A DNA stretch of 64,000 nucleotides from Mycobacterium sp. IS-1264 (GTDB taxonomy: Bacteria > Actinomycetota > Actinomycetes > Mycobacteriales > Mycobacteriaceae): assembly GCF_001954195.1 (NCBI RefSeq), contig NZ_MBES01000021.1, positions 62,001-126,000 of the forward strand, read 5' to 3'. The translations under genes and the position numbers were made by a program. Position 1 is the first letter of the stretch; each line of letters opens with the position of its first letter. This document shows, in pieces, positions 8,325-16,093 of this stretch. The notes beneath the pieces were generated by a model. The model was given only the letters and a program-made list of their open reading frames with translations. It was not told the origin of the DNA and ran no database searches.

Positions 8325-9471
8325 GACGGTGATCGTCGAGGCGGTACGCACTGCAGTCGGGAAGCGCAACGGCGGGTTGTCCGGCATGCATGCCGCCGAC
8401 CTGTCCGCGGTCGTCCTGAACGAACTGCTGGACCGCGCCGGCGTCGGCCCGGAGATCGTCGATGACGTGATCTGGGGCTGTGTTTCGCAGGTGGGCGATC
8501 AGTCCAGCAACATCGGGCGCTACGCGGTGCTGGCGGCCGGCTGGCCCGAGAGCATCCCCGGGACGACGGTCAACCGCGCGTGTGGTTCTAGCCAGCAGGC
8601 CCTCGACTTCGCGGTGCAGGCCGTCATGTCGGGCCAGCAGGACGTCGTGGTGGCCGGCGGCGTCGAGGTGATGAGCCGCGTCCCGCTCGGCGCGGCCAGG
8701 GCAACCGGAATGCCATACGGTCCGAAAGTCCTTGCCCGCTATGACGATTTCTCCTTCAATCAGGGTCTGTCGGCGGAGATGATCGCCAAGAAGTGGGGCT
8801 TCTCCCGCAACCAGCTCGACGAGTACTCCGTGCAATCCCACGAACGCGCCGCCGCGGCCCAGGACGGCGGGGCCTTCACCGAGCAGATCGTCCCGGTCTT
8901 CACCGAGGGCGAGGAGGGCACGGTCGTCGTCGCCGACGAGGGGGTGCGGCGGGGGACCACCGTGGAGAAACTCGCCGCGCTCAAGCCCGCGTTCGTCGAC
9001 GACGGCGTTATCCACGCGGGCAATTCGTCGCAGATCTCCGACGGCGCGGCCGCACTGTTGGTGACGACGGCGGACATGGCGGTTTCGCTGGGGCTGACGC
9101 CGCTCGTCCGCTACCGCGCCGGCGCGGTCACCGGAGCCGATCCGGTGCTGATGCTCACCGGCCCGATTCCGGCAACCGAGAAGGTGCTGAAAAAGGCCGG
9201 CGTCGCGCTGTCCGAAGTGGGCGCGTTCGAGGTGAACGAGGCCTTCGCGCCGGTGCCGCTGGCGTGGATCGCCGAGACCGGTGCCGACCCGCGCGCGGTC
9301 AATCCGCTGGGCGGCGCCATCGCGCTGGGCCACCCGCTGGGCGCGTCCGGCGCGGTACTGATGACTCGCATGGCTCACCACATGCGCGATAACGGCATTC
9401 GTTTCGGGCTCCAGACCATGTGCGAGGGCGGTGGCACGGCCAACGCCACCTTGGTCGAACTCGTGCGCTAG
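8317..9471 (+). CDS. Thiolase (acetyl-CoA acyltransferase)
   Basis: A 384-residue type II thiolase, cleaving 3-ketoacyl-CoA at the end of beta-oxidation. Nucleophile Cys89 is in NRACGSSQQAL; NEAFAPVPLAW, GGAIALGHPLGASGA (active His) and MCEGGGTANA (second Cys) are all intact. ATG 8317 follows GGAG; the in-frame GTG 8311 is an alternative. It is the last of the amidohydrolase-acyl-CoA dehydrogenase-crotonase-thiolase series, together a full beta-oxidation-like set apart from a 3-hydroxyacyl-CoA dehydrogenase, which the SDR at 50972 could supply. Confidence 0.95.
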   Translation: MRETVIVEAVRTAVGKRNGGLSGMHAADLSAVVLNELLDRAGVGPEIVDDVIWGCVSQVGDQSSNIGRYAVLAAGWPESIPGTTVNRACGSSQQALDFAVQAVMSGQQDVVVAGGVEVMSRVPLGAARATGMPYGPKVLARYDDFSFNQGLSAEMIAKKWGFSRNQLDEYSVQSHERAAAAQDGGAFTEQIVPVFTEGEEGTVVVADEGVRRGTTVEKLAALKPAFVDDGVIHAGNSSQISDGAAALLVTTADMAVSLGLTPLVRYRAGAVTGADPVLMLTGPIPATEKVLKKAGVALSEVGAFEVNEAFAPVPLAWIAETGADPRAVNPLGGAIALGHPLGASGAVLMTRMAHHMRDNGIRFGLQTMCEGGGTANATLVELVR

Positions 9472-9545
9472 CGGCGGCCTCGCCCCGTACGACGGCGCTG
9501 GCCGGTTCCTGTTTGTGGGTTGAGATCCTTGTCACAGCGGGCAAA

Positions 9546-9573
9546 CCAACCTACTGTGTGTTCAGTAGGTTGG
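9546..9573. promoter_or_regulatory. Perfect 11-bp inverted repeat, TetR operator
   Basis: Arms CCAACCTACTG and CAGTAGGTTGG are exact reverse complements around a 6-bp spacer. The site ends 24 bp before the GTG start of the TetR gene. Length and symmetry are typical of TetR autoregulatory operators. It is unrelated to the GAGAAT-type palindrome. Confidence 0.8.
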
Positions 9574-9597
9574 CGACTGATCGATGCAAGGAGTCCG

Positions 9598-10203
9598 GTG
9601 CCCGTCGCACGGCGATACGACACGCTTCTCGCCAAAGGCGAGGACCGCAAGCAGCGAATTCTCGACGTCGCGCAGCGCCTGCTCACGCGCAATGGCTGGC
9701 GCAACACCACACTTGCCCAGATCGCCGGCGAGGCCGGGGTCACGCCGGCGGGGTTGCTGCACCACTTCGAATCCAAGGAGCAGCTGCTCCACGCCGTGCT
9801 CGACGCGCGTGACCTGGACGACGACACCCACGCCGACCGGGCCGGCGATCTCCTCGTCGAGATCGCCCGCGTCGCCGATCGCTTCAACCGGGCGCCCGAA
9901 ATGCTGGGCACCTTCACCGTGCTGCTGGTCGAAAACATCCTTCCCGACGCCCCGCTGCACGACCGCATGCTGGCCAGGCAGCGGGAAGCGACCGACATCG
10001 TCGCCGAGCTGATCCGGATTGGTCAGGCCGACGGCCGGTATCGCGCCGATATAGACCCCGCCATCAAGGCAGTGGAAATTCTCGCCTTCGTCCACGGAAT
10101 GGAAACACTATGGTTGCTCAACCCTTCGATACCGCTGACCGAGGTGTTCAAGGAATACGCGGAGTCGCTGGCGCGGGACTTCGCGCCGTCGACGAGGACT
10201 TGA
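9598..10203 (+). CDS. TetR-family transcriptional regulator
   Basis: A 201-residue regulator with an N-terminal helix-turn-helix (KQRILDVAQRLLTRNGWRNTTL, then GEAGVTPAGLLHHFESKEQLL) and an all-helical ligand-binding domain. GTG 9598 is chosen because AAGGAG lies just upstream and because any longer reading would run through the operator at 9546-9573. It probably represses itself and perhaps the unknown gene that overlaps its stop codon. The ligand may be an acyl-CoA or lipid, given the neighbours; this is inference. Confidence 0.92.
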   Translation: MPVARRYDTLLAKGEDRKQRILDVAQRLLTRNGWRNTTLAQIAGEAGVTPAGLLHHFESKEQLLHAVLDARDLDDDTHADRAGDLLVEIARVADRFNRAPEMLGTFTVLLVENILPDAPLHDRMLARQREATDIVAELIRIGQADGRYRADIDPAIKAVEILAFVHGMETLWLLNPSIPLTEVFKEYAESLARDFAPSTRT

Positions 10204-10706
10204 GGTACCGGCTCGACGTGGTCGCCGCCGACGTCGTCGACGTCGTGCGATTCGCTGGTGGGTGGCTCTTCGACCGGGCGATGGCGGGATGGGACGTCAC
10301 CGTGCTGATCGCAGACCGGCCCGACGACCGGCCGCTGCAGATCCTCGGTGTGCAGATACTTGATCTCGAAGACGCGCTGGCCTCGATGGAAACCCGACCA
10401 CGGCCCCAGGCATTGGCGGCCGGGGCGGACCTCTTCGGATGCGACTCGCGGGTCCGCCAAGGCGTGCTGCAGGCCCTCGATCACGGCGTCACGGAGGTCA
10501 CGCTGTGGGGAGAGACGTGGCCGGCCGAGGTCGATGGCAGCGTCGGCCTGGTGCAACACCGCTTGAGCACGGCCGCGCAGATATTCAAGGCGCGGGCGTT
10601 GGCCGCCGCCGCGATGCCGCACGACGCGATCGATCACGTCGAAACCTTCCGCAGCGGTCTGCTGGCCTGCCCCTCGGTCGCCGCCGATCTCGTGCCCGCC
10701 GGCTAG
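10200..10706 (+). CDS. Unknown protein coupled to TetR gene
   Basis: About 168 residues, read from TTG 10200, which overlaps the TetR stop (TTGA); GTG 10218 is another possible start. The protein is soluble, with alternating strands and helices (WDVTVLIADRPDDRPLQILGVQIL, ALDHGVTEVTLWGETWP). No family recognised. The coding bias and the exact stop-start overlap support a real gene co-transcribed with the regulator. A 116-bp intergenic region follows with the operator at 10780. Confidence 0.65.
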   Translation: MRYRLDVVAADVVDVVRFAGGWLFDRAMAGWDVTVLIADRPDDRPLQILGVQILDLEDALASMETRPRPQALAAGADLFGCDSRVRQGVLQALDHGVTEVTLWGETWPAEVDGSVGLVQHRLSTAAQIFKARALAAAAMPHDAIDHVETFRSGLLACPSVAADLVPAG

Positions 10707-10779
10707 CTCGGTTCCGTATTCCGGGAGCCTCCGTCGTTTGACGACGACCAAGCTGTGTGGAAATGTAATACTCATCTCT

Positions 10780-10794
10780 GAGAGGCTCATTCTC
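10780..10794. promoter_or_regulatory. Degenerate GAGAAT-type operator
   Basis: GAGAGG-CTC-ATTCTC: right arm perfect, left arm 4/6 against the 4605 palindrome. It also contains a perfect TGAGA / TCTCA pair with a 7-bp spacer (10779-10795). It lies 28 bp upstream of the P450 start. AATGTAATACT at 10762 may contain the -10. Confidence 0.5.
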
Positions 10795-10822
10795 ACTGTT
10801 GAGATTCGAACGGAGCGACACG

Positions 10823-12097
10823 GTGAACGACGACTTCACCAAGATGGACTTCTTCCGCGGCAGGGAGCTCATCGCGGACCCGTATCCCTACTACGAGGCT
10901 CTCCGGCAGCAATGCCCGGTCACCCGGGAAGAGCACCACGGCGTCACCATGGTGACCGGCTGGGAAGAAGCCTGCGCCGTGCTGAACGACGCCGAGACCT
11001 GGTCCTCCTGCATCTCGGTGACCGGCCCGTTTCCCGGCTTCCCCGTGCCGCTCGAGGGTGACGACGTGACCGAGTTGATCGAGCAGCACCGCGACGAGCT
11101 GCCGTTCAGCGACCAGCTGCCCACGCTGGATCCGCCGACCCACACCAACCACCGCTCCTTGCTGATGCGGCTGATCACCCCGAAGCGCCTCAAGGAGAAC
11201 GAGGACGCGATGTGGGCGCTCGCCGACCATGCTCTCGACGATTTCCTGGCACCCGGCCGCGGCGAATGGATCAAGGGCTTCGCGGGCCCCTTTACGCTCC
11301 TCGTCATCGCCGACCTGCTGGGCGTGCCCCTGGAAGACCGTGACAAGTTCGTCAAGGGCATCGCGGAGCACGCGGGAGGCGGCATTGGAGGTACGGGCAA
11401 GGAGTCGCTGTCACACAGTCCGCTGGAATTCCTTTACGGCCTTTTCTCCGACTACGTCCGGGACCGGCGCCGCGAGCCCCGCGACGACGTGCTGACCGGC
11501 CTGGCGACCGCCACCTACCCCGACGGCTCGATACCCGAGATCGAGGACGTGGCCCGCGTTGCCAGCAATGTTTTCTCGGCCGGCCAGGAGACTACAGTGC
11601 GCCTGCTCGGTGCCGCGGTGCAGACACTCGGGGAGCGTCCCGACATCCAGGCGCAGTTGCGCAAGGACCGCAGCCTGATTCCCAACTTCATCGAAGAGGC
11701 GCTGCGCATCGAGAGCCCGGTCAAGGGGGACTTCCGGATGAACCGGGTGCCCGTCAATGTCGGTGGGGTCGACCTGCCCGCGGGGACCACGGTGATGGTG
11801 GTGCAGGCGGCCGCCAACCGAGACCCGCGCCGGTTCGAAGATCCCACGACATTCGATCCCGGCCGCAAGAATGCTCGCCAGCACATCGCCTTCGGACGGG
11901 GGATCCACAGCTGCCCCGGCGCACCGCTGGCGCGAGCCGAAACCCGGGTGGCGATCGAGCGGCTGCTCGACCGCACGTCCGACATCAGGATCGACGAGCG
12001 CCATCATGGTCCGGCGAATGACCGTCGCTATCAATATGTTCCGACGTACATCCTGCGCGGCCTGACCGAGCTACACCTGGAGTTCTCGCCGGCATGA
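10823..12097 (+). CDS. Cytochrome P450
   Basis: A 424-residue soluble bacterial P450. I-helix oxygen-activation motif AGQETT, K-helix EALR, and heme-binding loop FGRGIHSCPGAPLARAE with Cys364 as thiolate ligand. GTG 10823 follows GGAG at a proper distance. The stop overlaps the ferredoxin start (ATGA, 12094-12097), so the ferredoxin is its likely electron donor. The CYP family number cannot be assigned by eye. Likely function is hydroxylation of a lipid-like substrate. Confidence 0.95.
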   Translation: MNDDFTKMDFFRGRELIADPYPYYEALRQQCPVTREEHHGVTMVTGWEEACAVLNDAETWSSCISVTGPFPGFPVPLEGDDVTELIEQHRDELPFSDQLPTLDPPTHTNHRSLLMRLITPKRLKENEDAMWALADHALDDFLAPGRGEWIKGFAGPFTLLVIADLLGVPLEDRDKFVKGIAEHAGGGIGGTGKESLSHSPLEFLYGLFSDYVRDRRREPRDDVLTGLATATYPDGSIPEIEDVARVASNVFSAGQETTVRLLGAAVQTLGERPDIQAQLRKDRSLIPNFIEEALRIESPVKGDFRMNRVPVNVGGVDLPAGTTVMVVQAAANRDPRRFEDPTTFDPGRKNARQHIAFGRGIHSCPGAPLARAETRVAIERLLDRTSDIRIDERHHGPANDRRYQYVPTYILRGLTELHLEFSPA

Positions 12098-12282
12098 AAG
12101 TCACAGTGGACGACCAGCGCTGCCGTGGTCATGGTGTCTGCACGACGCTGTGTCCGGAAGTGTTCTCCCTGACCGACGATGGTTACGCGGAGGCGATAGC
12201 AGCCGAGGTCCCAACGGAATTCGAGGCGGCCACGGAAGAGGCGATCGAGTGCTGCCCGGAACAGGCGATCAGCAAGATTTAG
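12094..12282 (+). CDS. Three-cysteine ferredoxin (CxxHxxC type)
   Basis: A 62-residue ferredoxin with C-R-G-H-G-V-C, a following TTLCP, and CCPEQAI near the C-terminus. His replaces the second cluster cysteine of a normal four-cysteine ferredoxin, the pattern known for mycobacterial P450 redox partners, which carry [3Fe-4S] or site-modified clusters. It overlaps the P450 by 4 bp and is presumably its donor. The extra Cys in ECCPEQ is adjacent to the usual ligand. Confidence 0.93.
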   Translation: MKVTVDDQRCRGHGVCTTLCPEVFSLTDDGYAEAIAAEVPTEFEAATEEAIECCPEQAISKI

Positions 12283-12307
12283 TCACGCACGCGGATAAGG
12301 AGATTCA

Positions 12308-12604
12308 ATGGCCAAGGGGCCCAAGGGTTATGTCATCCTCACCGAGGCCATCAAGGACCCGGAAGGCATGAAGGCCTACGGCAAAGCGGCGGGGGCGGCG
12401 ATGGGCGGTGTCAACATCCTCGCGGTGGATACCGCGCCCAAGGTCATCGAGGGCTCGTGGCATGGCGACCAGACCGTCGTGCTGGAGTTCGAATCGGTCG
12501 ATGCGGCCCGCGCCTGGTACGAGTCCGAGGCCTACCAAAACGCGGCGAAACTGCGCCAGGCGGCGGCCGACTGCAACGCGGTCATCCTTGCTGGGTTCGG
12601 CTAG
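12308..12604 (+). CDS. DUF1330-family protein
   Basis: A 98-residue dimeric alpha-beta barrel type protein of the DUF1330 family: GYVILTEAIKDPEGMKAYGKAA, VIEGSWHGDQTVVLEFESVDAARAWYESEAYQNAAKLR. Strong ribosome site (AAGGAG) before ATG 12308, 25 bp after the ferredoxin. Biochemical role unknown; the fold is common among small-molecule binding or degrading enzymes. Its stop codon shares the CTAG at 12601-12604 with the stop of the convergent ferredoxin gene. Confidence 0.9.
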   Translation: MAKGPKGYVILTEAIKDPEGMKAYGKAAGAAMGGVNILAVDTAPKVIEGSWHGDQTVVLEFESVDAARAWYESEAYQNAAKLRQAAADCNAVILAGFG

Positions 12605-12801
12605 CCCTCCACGATCGAGATCGCCTGCCTAGGGCATTGACGAACCGCCTCGCGCACGTCTGATTCGGTTTCCGGGGTGACTTCTTCCTGCAACACGGTC
12701 AGCATGTCGTCGTCGCCGAGGTGAAAGACCTCGGGATTGATGCCCATGCAGACGCCGTTGCTTTCACAAAGCCCCCAGTCGACTTCGATCTTCTTCGTCA
12801 T
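12601..12801 (-). CDS. Three-cysteine ferredoxin (CxxNxxC type)
   Basis: A 66-residue ferredoxin: C-E-S-N-G-V-C (Cys12, Cys18) with Asn at the variable cluster position, NPEVF after it, and RQCPRQAI (third Cys). It lies 11 bp downstream of a P450 on the same strand, preceded by AAGGAGG, and is the presumed redox partner. Its TAG stop and the TAG stop of the DUF1330 gene use the same CTAG palindrome, so the two convergent genes leave no space for a terminator between them. Confidence 0.93.
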   Translation of the reverse strand: MTKKIEVDWGLCESNGVCMGINPEVFHLGDDDMLTVLQEEVTPETESDVREAVRQCPRQAISIVEG

Positions 12802-12812
12802 TGCGGTCCTCC

Positions 12813-14018
12813 TTACCGCAGCACCCTGACGGGCACGTTCTGCCACCCCGCGACATTCTGCATGTGGACGCGCTGCAGGCCGTCCCAGTTCACTTCGTAG
12901 CGGGGCATGAAATCGAGAAGTTTCTCCAGCGCGATTCTGCTTTCCAGACGGGCCAATGCCGCACCAAGACAACTGTGAATGCCGTACCCGAGACCGAGGT
13001 GCTGCGCTTCGGTCTGATCGCGCTCGATGTCGAACGTCTCGGCGTCGGTGAAGGCCTCCGGATCGCGGTTCGCCGCGGCGCCGCACAGGAATACCGGTTT
13101 GCCCGCGGGAATCACGCCACCACTGACGTGTGCCTCCTTGAGGGTGTAGCGGACGTTGTATTGGACCGGCCCTTCGTAGCGCAACAGCTCTTCGACCGCG
13201 CCCGGGATCTTGTCTCGGTCGTCCTGCAGCTTCTGCCACTGGTCGGGGTGTCGGGCGAAGATCACCGCCGCATTGCCGAGCAACTTGGTGACGGTCTCGG
13301 CGCCGGCTCCGCCCAAAAGTGTGGCGAAGCCCGTGATTTCAATATCGTCGAGCTTGCGGGGCTGGCCGTCTTCGCCGGGGATCTCGGCCGCGATCAGCCG
13401 GCTGATCATGTCGTCCTGCGGGTCCGCGCGCCGCTCCTGGATGAGGCCGAAGTAGTACATCGCGGTGTCGATGTTCGCCTGCATTCCGGCTTCGCTGATC
13501 TCGATCTGTCCCGGCTCGTGATGCAGGCTCGTGTCGATCCAGTGGCGCACCTGCTGGCGGTATTCCTCCGGCACGCCGGCCATCCGGGTGATGACTTCCA
13601 CCGGGAACGGGCCGGAGAAGTCCTGCACGACGTCGAAGTTGTCGGGATCGACGTCGCCCAGGTACTTGTCGATCACTTCGATGATCGTCTCGCGTTGCGA
13701 TTGGATGGCTCGCGGCGTGAACGCCTTGTTGAGCAGGCTGCGCATGTGCCGGTGCTCCGGCGGGTCCATGAAGATGATCGACTTCTGCTCGGGAGAGATA
13801 CCTTTCCGCACCATCCCGAGGTCGCAACCGCGCGCCGAGGAGTAGGTCTCGAAGTCCTTGAACCCGGCCGCCACGTCCTCATGTCGGGTCAGTGCGTAGA
13901 AGTCCTCCTTCTCGTCGTAGTAGAGCGGCGCGTCTTCGCGCATCCGCCGATAGATTTCGTACGGATTGTTGAAGAACTCTTCGCAGAACGGGTCGAAGAC
14001 GACTTTCGGTTTTGTCAC
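12813..14018 (-). CDS. Cytochrome P450
   Basis: A 401-residue P450 with I-helix GGAGAETV, K-helix EELLR, and heme loop LGYGIHSCLGAALARLE (Cys350). GTG 14018 follows GAGGAG. It is the penultimate gene of the minus-strand operon from 17778, after a decayed dehydrogenase. The ferredoxin immediately downstream is its likely donor. It is not closely similar by eye to the P450 at 10823, so it may act at a different step. Confidence 0.95.
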   Translation of the reverse strand: MTKPKVVFDPFCEEFFNNPYEIYRRMREDAPLYYDEKEDFYALTRHEDVAAGFKDFETYSSARGCDLGMVRKGISPEQKSIIFMDPPEHRHMRSLLNKAFTPRAIQSQRETIIEVIDKYLGDVDPDNFDVVQDFSGPFPVEVITRMAGVPEEYRQQVRHWIDTSLHHEPGQIEISEAGMQANIDTAMYYFGLIQERRADPQDDMISRLIAAEIPGEDGQPRKLDDIEITGFATLLGGAGAETVTKLLGNAAVIFARHPDQWQKLQDDRDKIPGAVEELLRYEGPVQYNVRYTLKEAHVSGGVIPAGKPVFLCGAAANRDPEAFTDAETFDIERDQTEAQHLGLGYGIHSCLGAALARLESRIALEKLLDFMPRYEVNWDGLQRVHMQNVAGWQNVPVRVLR

Positions 14019-14349
14019 TGCATCTCCTCAGCGGCGAGGGTAGGGGCTGGAATCGTTACAGTGGAACGCCTGACTGTAACGTCAACGGTAGCGCTTTCGT
14101 GGCGCATCGAAAAGGCCAACATGCGGTCATTTCGGATCTTCGCCGGTGGCCTCGACCAATGCCTCGAGGCCAAGACGATGTTCAGGACCCGGCTGGTGGC
14201 GAGCCGGCCGCCCAGCCGGATCGCCTCGGCGAGTAACCCGGTGCGGCCCACGAACAGCGCATTGTTGACGAGCTTCACTTGTGCCCCATTGGCACCGACC
14301 GCACCATGGGGCGGCCCATCCGCCCCGCACCGACGAACCCGACCTTCAC
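14019..14349 (-). pseudogene. Remnant of a second 3-hydroxyacid dehydrogenase
   Basis: On the minus strand a GTG overlaps the stop of the upstream dehydrogenase (GTGA, 14346-14349) and begins a Rossmann start, VKVGFVGAGRMGRPMVRS, which stops after 24 codons (TGA near 14275). The next bases, in another frame, resume at KLVNNALFVGRTGLLAEAIR, which is the catalytic-Lys helix found about 150 residues further on in this family. The text then loses similarity before the P450 start. The middle and C-terminal parts are missing. This looks like a 6-phosphogluconate/hydroxyisobutyrate dehydrogenase reduced by an internal deletion and decay. Confidence 0.75.
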
Positions 14350-15161
14350 CGCGGGTGCTCCATCAGGGTCAGCGCGGCGTCGGCGGCCTCGAGCACGGCA
14401 CCACCGTCGGCCGCGGCGTGGTCGGCAAGGTCGACGACGAGCCGGACGTCCTTTTGCAGCAGCGTGCCCGCCAAAGGGGCAAGCCTTTCCAGGCCGCCGA
14501 TCCCACCAAGGGCGTTGAGCGCGAAGCTGTTTCCGCTGCTGCGCGAGACGACTTCGGTGAGACGGTCCGGGCAGACTCCGAGCGCCTGGCCCAGCGAGAG
14601 CGTGGCGGCCGCCGTTGCGAGGTTCGCGGTGAAGAGCAGGTTGTTCAGCAGCTTGGTGGTTTGCCCGGAGCCCAGCTCGCCGAGGTGAACGACGGGATCG
14701 GCGTAGGTCTCGAAGACCGGACGGCAGCGCTCGACAACGTCGGCGTCGCCCCCGGCCATCACGAGTAGGCGGCCTTCGGACGCCGCCCCACCGCCGCCGC
14801 TTACCGCTGCGTCGATGACCGAAACGCCCTGGGTAGCAGCATTTTTGGCGAGTTTGCGGCAGGTGTCGGGGTGCACGGTGCTGTGCACCGCGATGACGCC
14901 GCCGGGCTTCATCGCCTTGAGCAGCCCATGTGGGCCGGTGGTGAGTTCCTCGATGTCGGAGTCGCCGACCACGCACAGGCAGACCAGGTCGCTGGCGGAG
15001 GCGAGTTCCGCCGGTGATTCGGCGACCTTCGCGGCGGTATCGGCGAACGGCTCGAGCGCCCCGGGCCGGCGCGCCCACAGCGTCGTCTCGTAGCCGCTCT
15101 CGATGATCCGTCGCGCCATCGGGCCGCCCTGGCTGCCGAGCCCGATGAATCCGACTCTCAT
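14346..15161 (-). CDS. NAD(P)-binding 3-hydroxyacid dehydrogenase
   Basis: A 271-residue beta-hydroxyacid dehydrogenase (3-hydroxyisobutyrate/6-phosphogluconate type). N-terminal GFIGLGSQGGPMARR is the Rossmann fingerprint; VIDAAVSGGGGAA is the substrate-binding segment; GSGQTTKLLNNLL carries the catalytic Lys. It oxidises a 3-hydroxy acid with NAD(P). ATG 15161 overlaps the hydrolase stop (ATGA, 15158-15161). A decayed paralogue follows directly, and another paralogue is at 36722. Confidence 0.92.
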   Translation of the reverse strand: MRVGFIGLGSQGGPMARRIIESGYETTLWARRPGALEPFADTAAKVAESPAELASASDLVCLCVVGDSDIEELTTGPHGLLKAMKPGGVIAVHSTVHPDTCRKLAKNAATQGVSVIDAAVSGGGGAASEGRLLVMAGGDADVVERCRPVFETYADPVVHLGELGSGQTTKLLNNLLFTANLATAAATLSLGQALGVCPDRLTEVVSRSSGNSFALNALGGIGGLERLAPLAGTLLQKDVRLVVDLADHAAADGGAVLEAADAALTLMEHPR

Positions 15162-16093
15162 CCGGCCTCCTCTTCCGCCGAGCGTGACGCCACAGTCACG
15201 TTCGAGCCCGAGAGTGACTGTGGCGTCACGCTCGAGGGAGCAGCCGCCACACACTCCTCCGCGAAGGAGAGGACCGCCGCGTGGTAGTCCGGCGCGGTGT
15301 AGCCGAGGCTCATGTTGTGTCCCGCGTCGGGTTGACGGTGCACGACGAACCGTGGTGCGCCGGAGAACATCGCGGTGATCTCGGTCAACGCCGAATCGTC
15401 GGTCTGCCAAACCCTTTCGTATTCGGCGATGCTGAAGTGCACCGGGACCCGCACTGCGGGAGCGAGGGCCGGGAAGTCTTGGCGGGCCCAGTTGGACACC
15501 ATCAAGTCTTCATAGGGCGGGGCACCGGGATAAACCGTGGCCCCCGACAGCACCTCGGGCGGATACAGCCGCTCCGGGCTCCACAGCAGCTCGCGCATGC
15601 CCGCCGGGCGGCTTTGCCGGGTCGCCGTCTTGAGCAGCTCTCGGGCCGCGGGGTGCCAGTGCCGGCCGGTGCCCGCCAATTCGATGCCGAGCAGATTGGC
15701 GCCGCGTTCGTCGGCGGCCATACGCATCGTGAGTTCGCACCCGCCCGAATGTCCCATGACGAAAAGGCCGGCGCCGTGTGCGCTTTGCCCGAGGATGCGA
15801 TCCACCGCGCCGTAGGCCAGGTTGACCCGCTGCTCCGGTTGGGCCACCGCCTCGGGATAGGGAGCGGAGCTACCGTAACCGGGCCGATCGAGAGCCACCA
15901 CAGTGAATCCGGCCGCCGTGCCCGTTCGCAGCAACGAAAACGACGGGTGGCCCGGGCAGTCGAAATACAGGGCGGTGGTGCCGCCACCGTGAATGGCCAC
16001 GATAACGGCCTTGGGCCCCGCGGTGGGTTCGGCGACCAACGCAGACATCGGTACGCCATCGACGATCACCACCCGGGGCCGCGGCGCGCTCAT
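15158..16093 (-). CDS. Alpha/beta hydrolase with repeat-derived C-terminus
   Basis: A 311-residue alpha/beta hydrolase: HGGGTTAL oxyanion region, GHSGGCELT nucleophile elbow with Ser, and DAGHNMS with the catalytic His. The fold proper ends near AVLSFAEECVAA. The last ~25 residues (roughly SSVTPQSLSGSN...EEEAG) are encoded by the inverted repeat at 15179-15234 and look like an added tail rather than part of the domain. It overlaps both neighbours by 4 bp and shares the operon with the DUF35-thiolase fusion. Substrate unknown; ester or C-C bond hydrolysis are both possible. Confidence 0.9.
   Translation of the reverse strand: MSAPRPRVVIVDGVPMSALVAEPTAGPKAVIVAIHGGGTTALYFDCPGHPSFSLLRTGTAAGFTVVALDRPGYGSSAPYPEAVAQPEQRVNLAYGAVDRILGQSAHGAGLFVMGHSGGCELTMRMAADERGANLLGIELAGTGRHWHPAARELLKTATRQSRPAGMRELLWSPERLYPPEVLSGATVYPGAPPYEDLMVSNWARQDFPALAPAVRVPVHFSIAEYERVWQTDDSALTEITAMFSGAPRFVVHRQPDAGHNMSLGYTAPDYHAAVLSFAEECVAAAPSSVTPQSLSGSNVTVASRSAEEEAG
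15179..15234. repeat. 21-bp perfect inverted repeat inside hydrolase 3' end
   Basis: Left arm 15179-15199 and right arm 15214-15234 are exact reverse complements over 21 bp, separated by 14 bp. The element contains GTGACTGTGGCGTCACGCT on the right arm. It lies within the coding frame of the hydrolase and ends 21 bp before its stop. The symmetry, and its location at a gene end, look like a small dispersed palindromic element. A transcription terminator is less likely because the operon continues with ATGA coupling. Confidence 0.75.

Noticed and set aside
12801..14768. 655-codon plus-strand frame across P450, remnant and dehydrogenase
   Set aside because: Crosses three minus-strand features with intact motifs; shadow frame.
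15179..15234. The 21-bp inverted repeat as a rho-independent terminator
   Set aside because: It lies inside a coding frame with 4-bp coupling to the next gene and lacks a T run.
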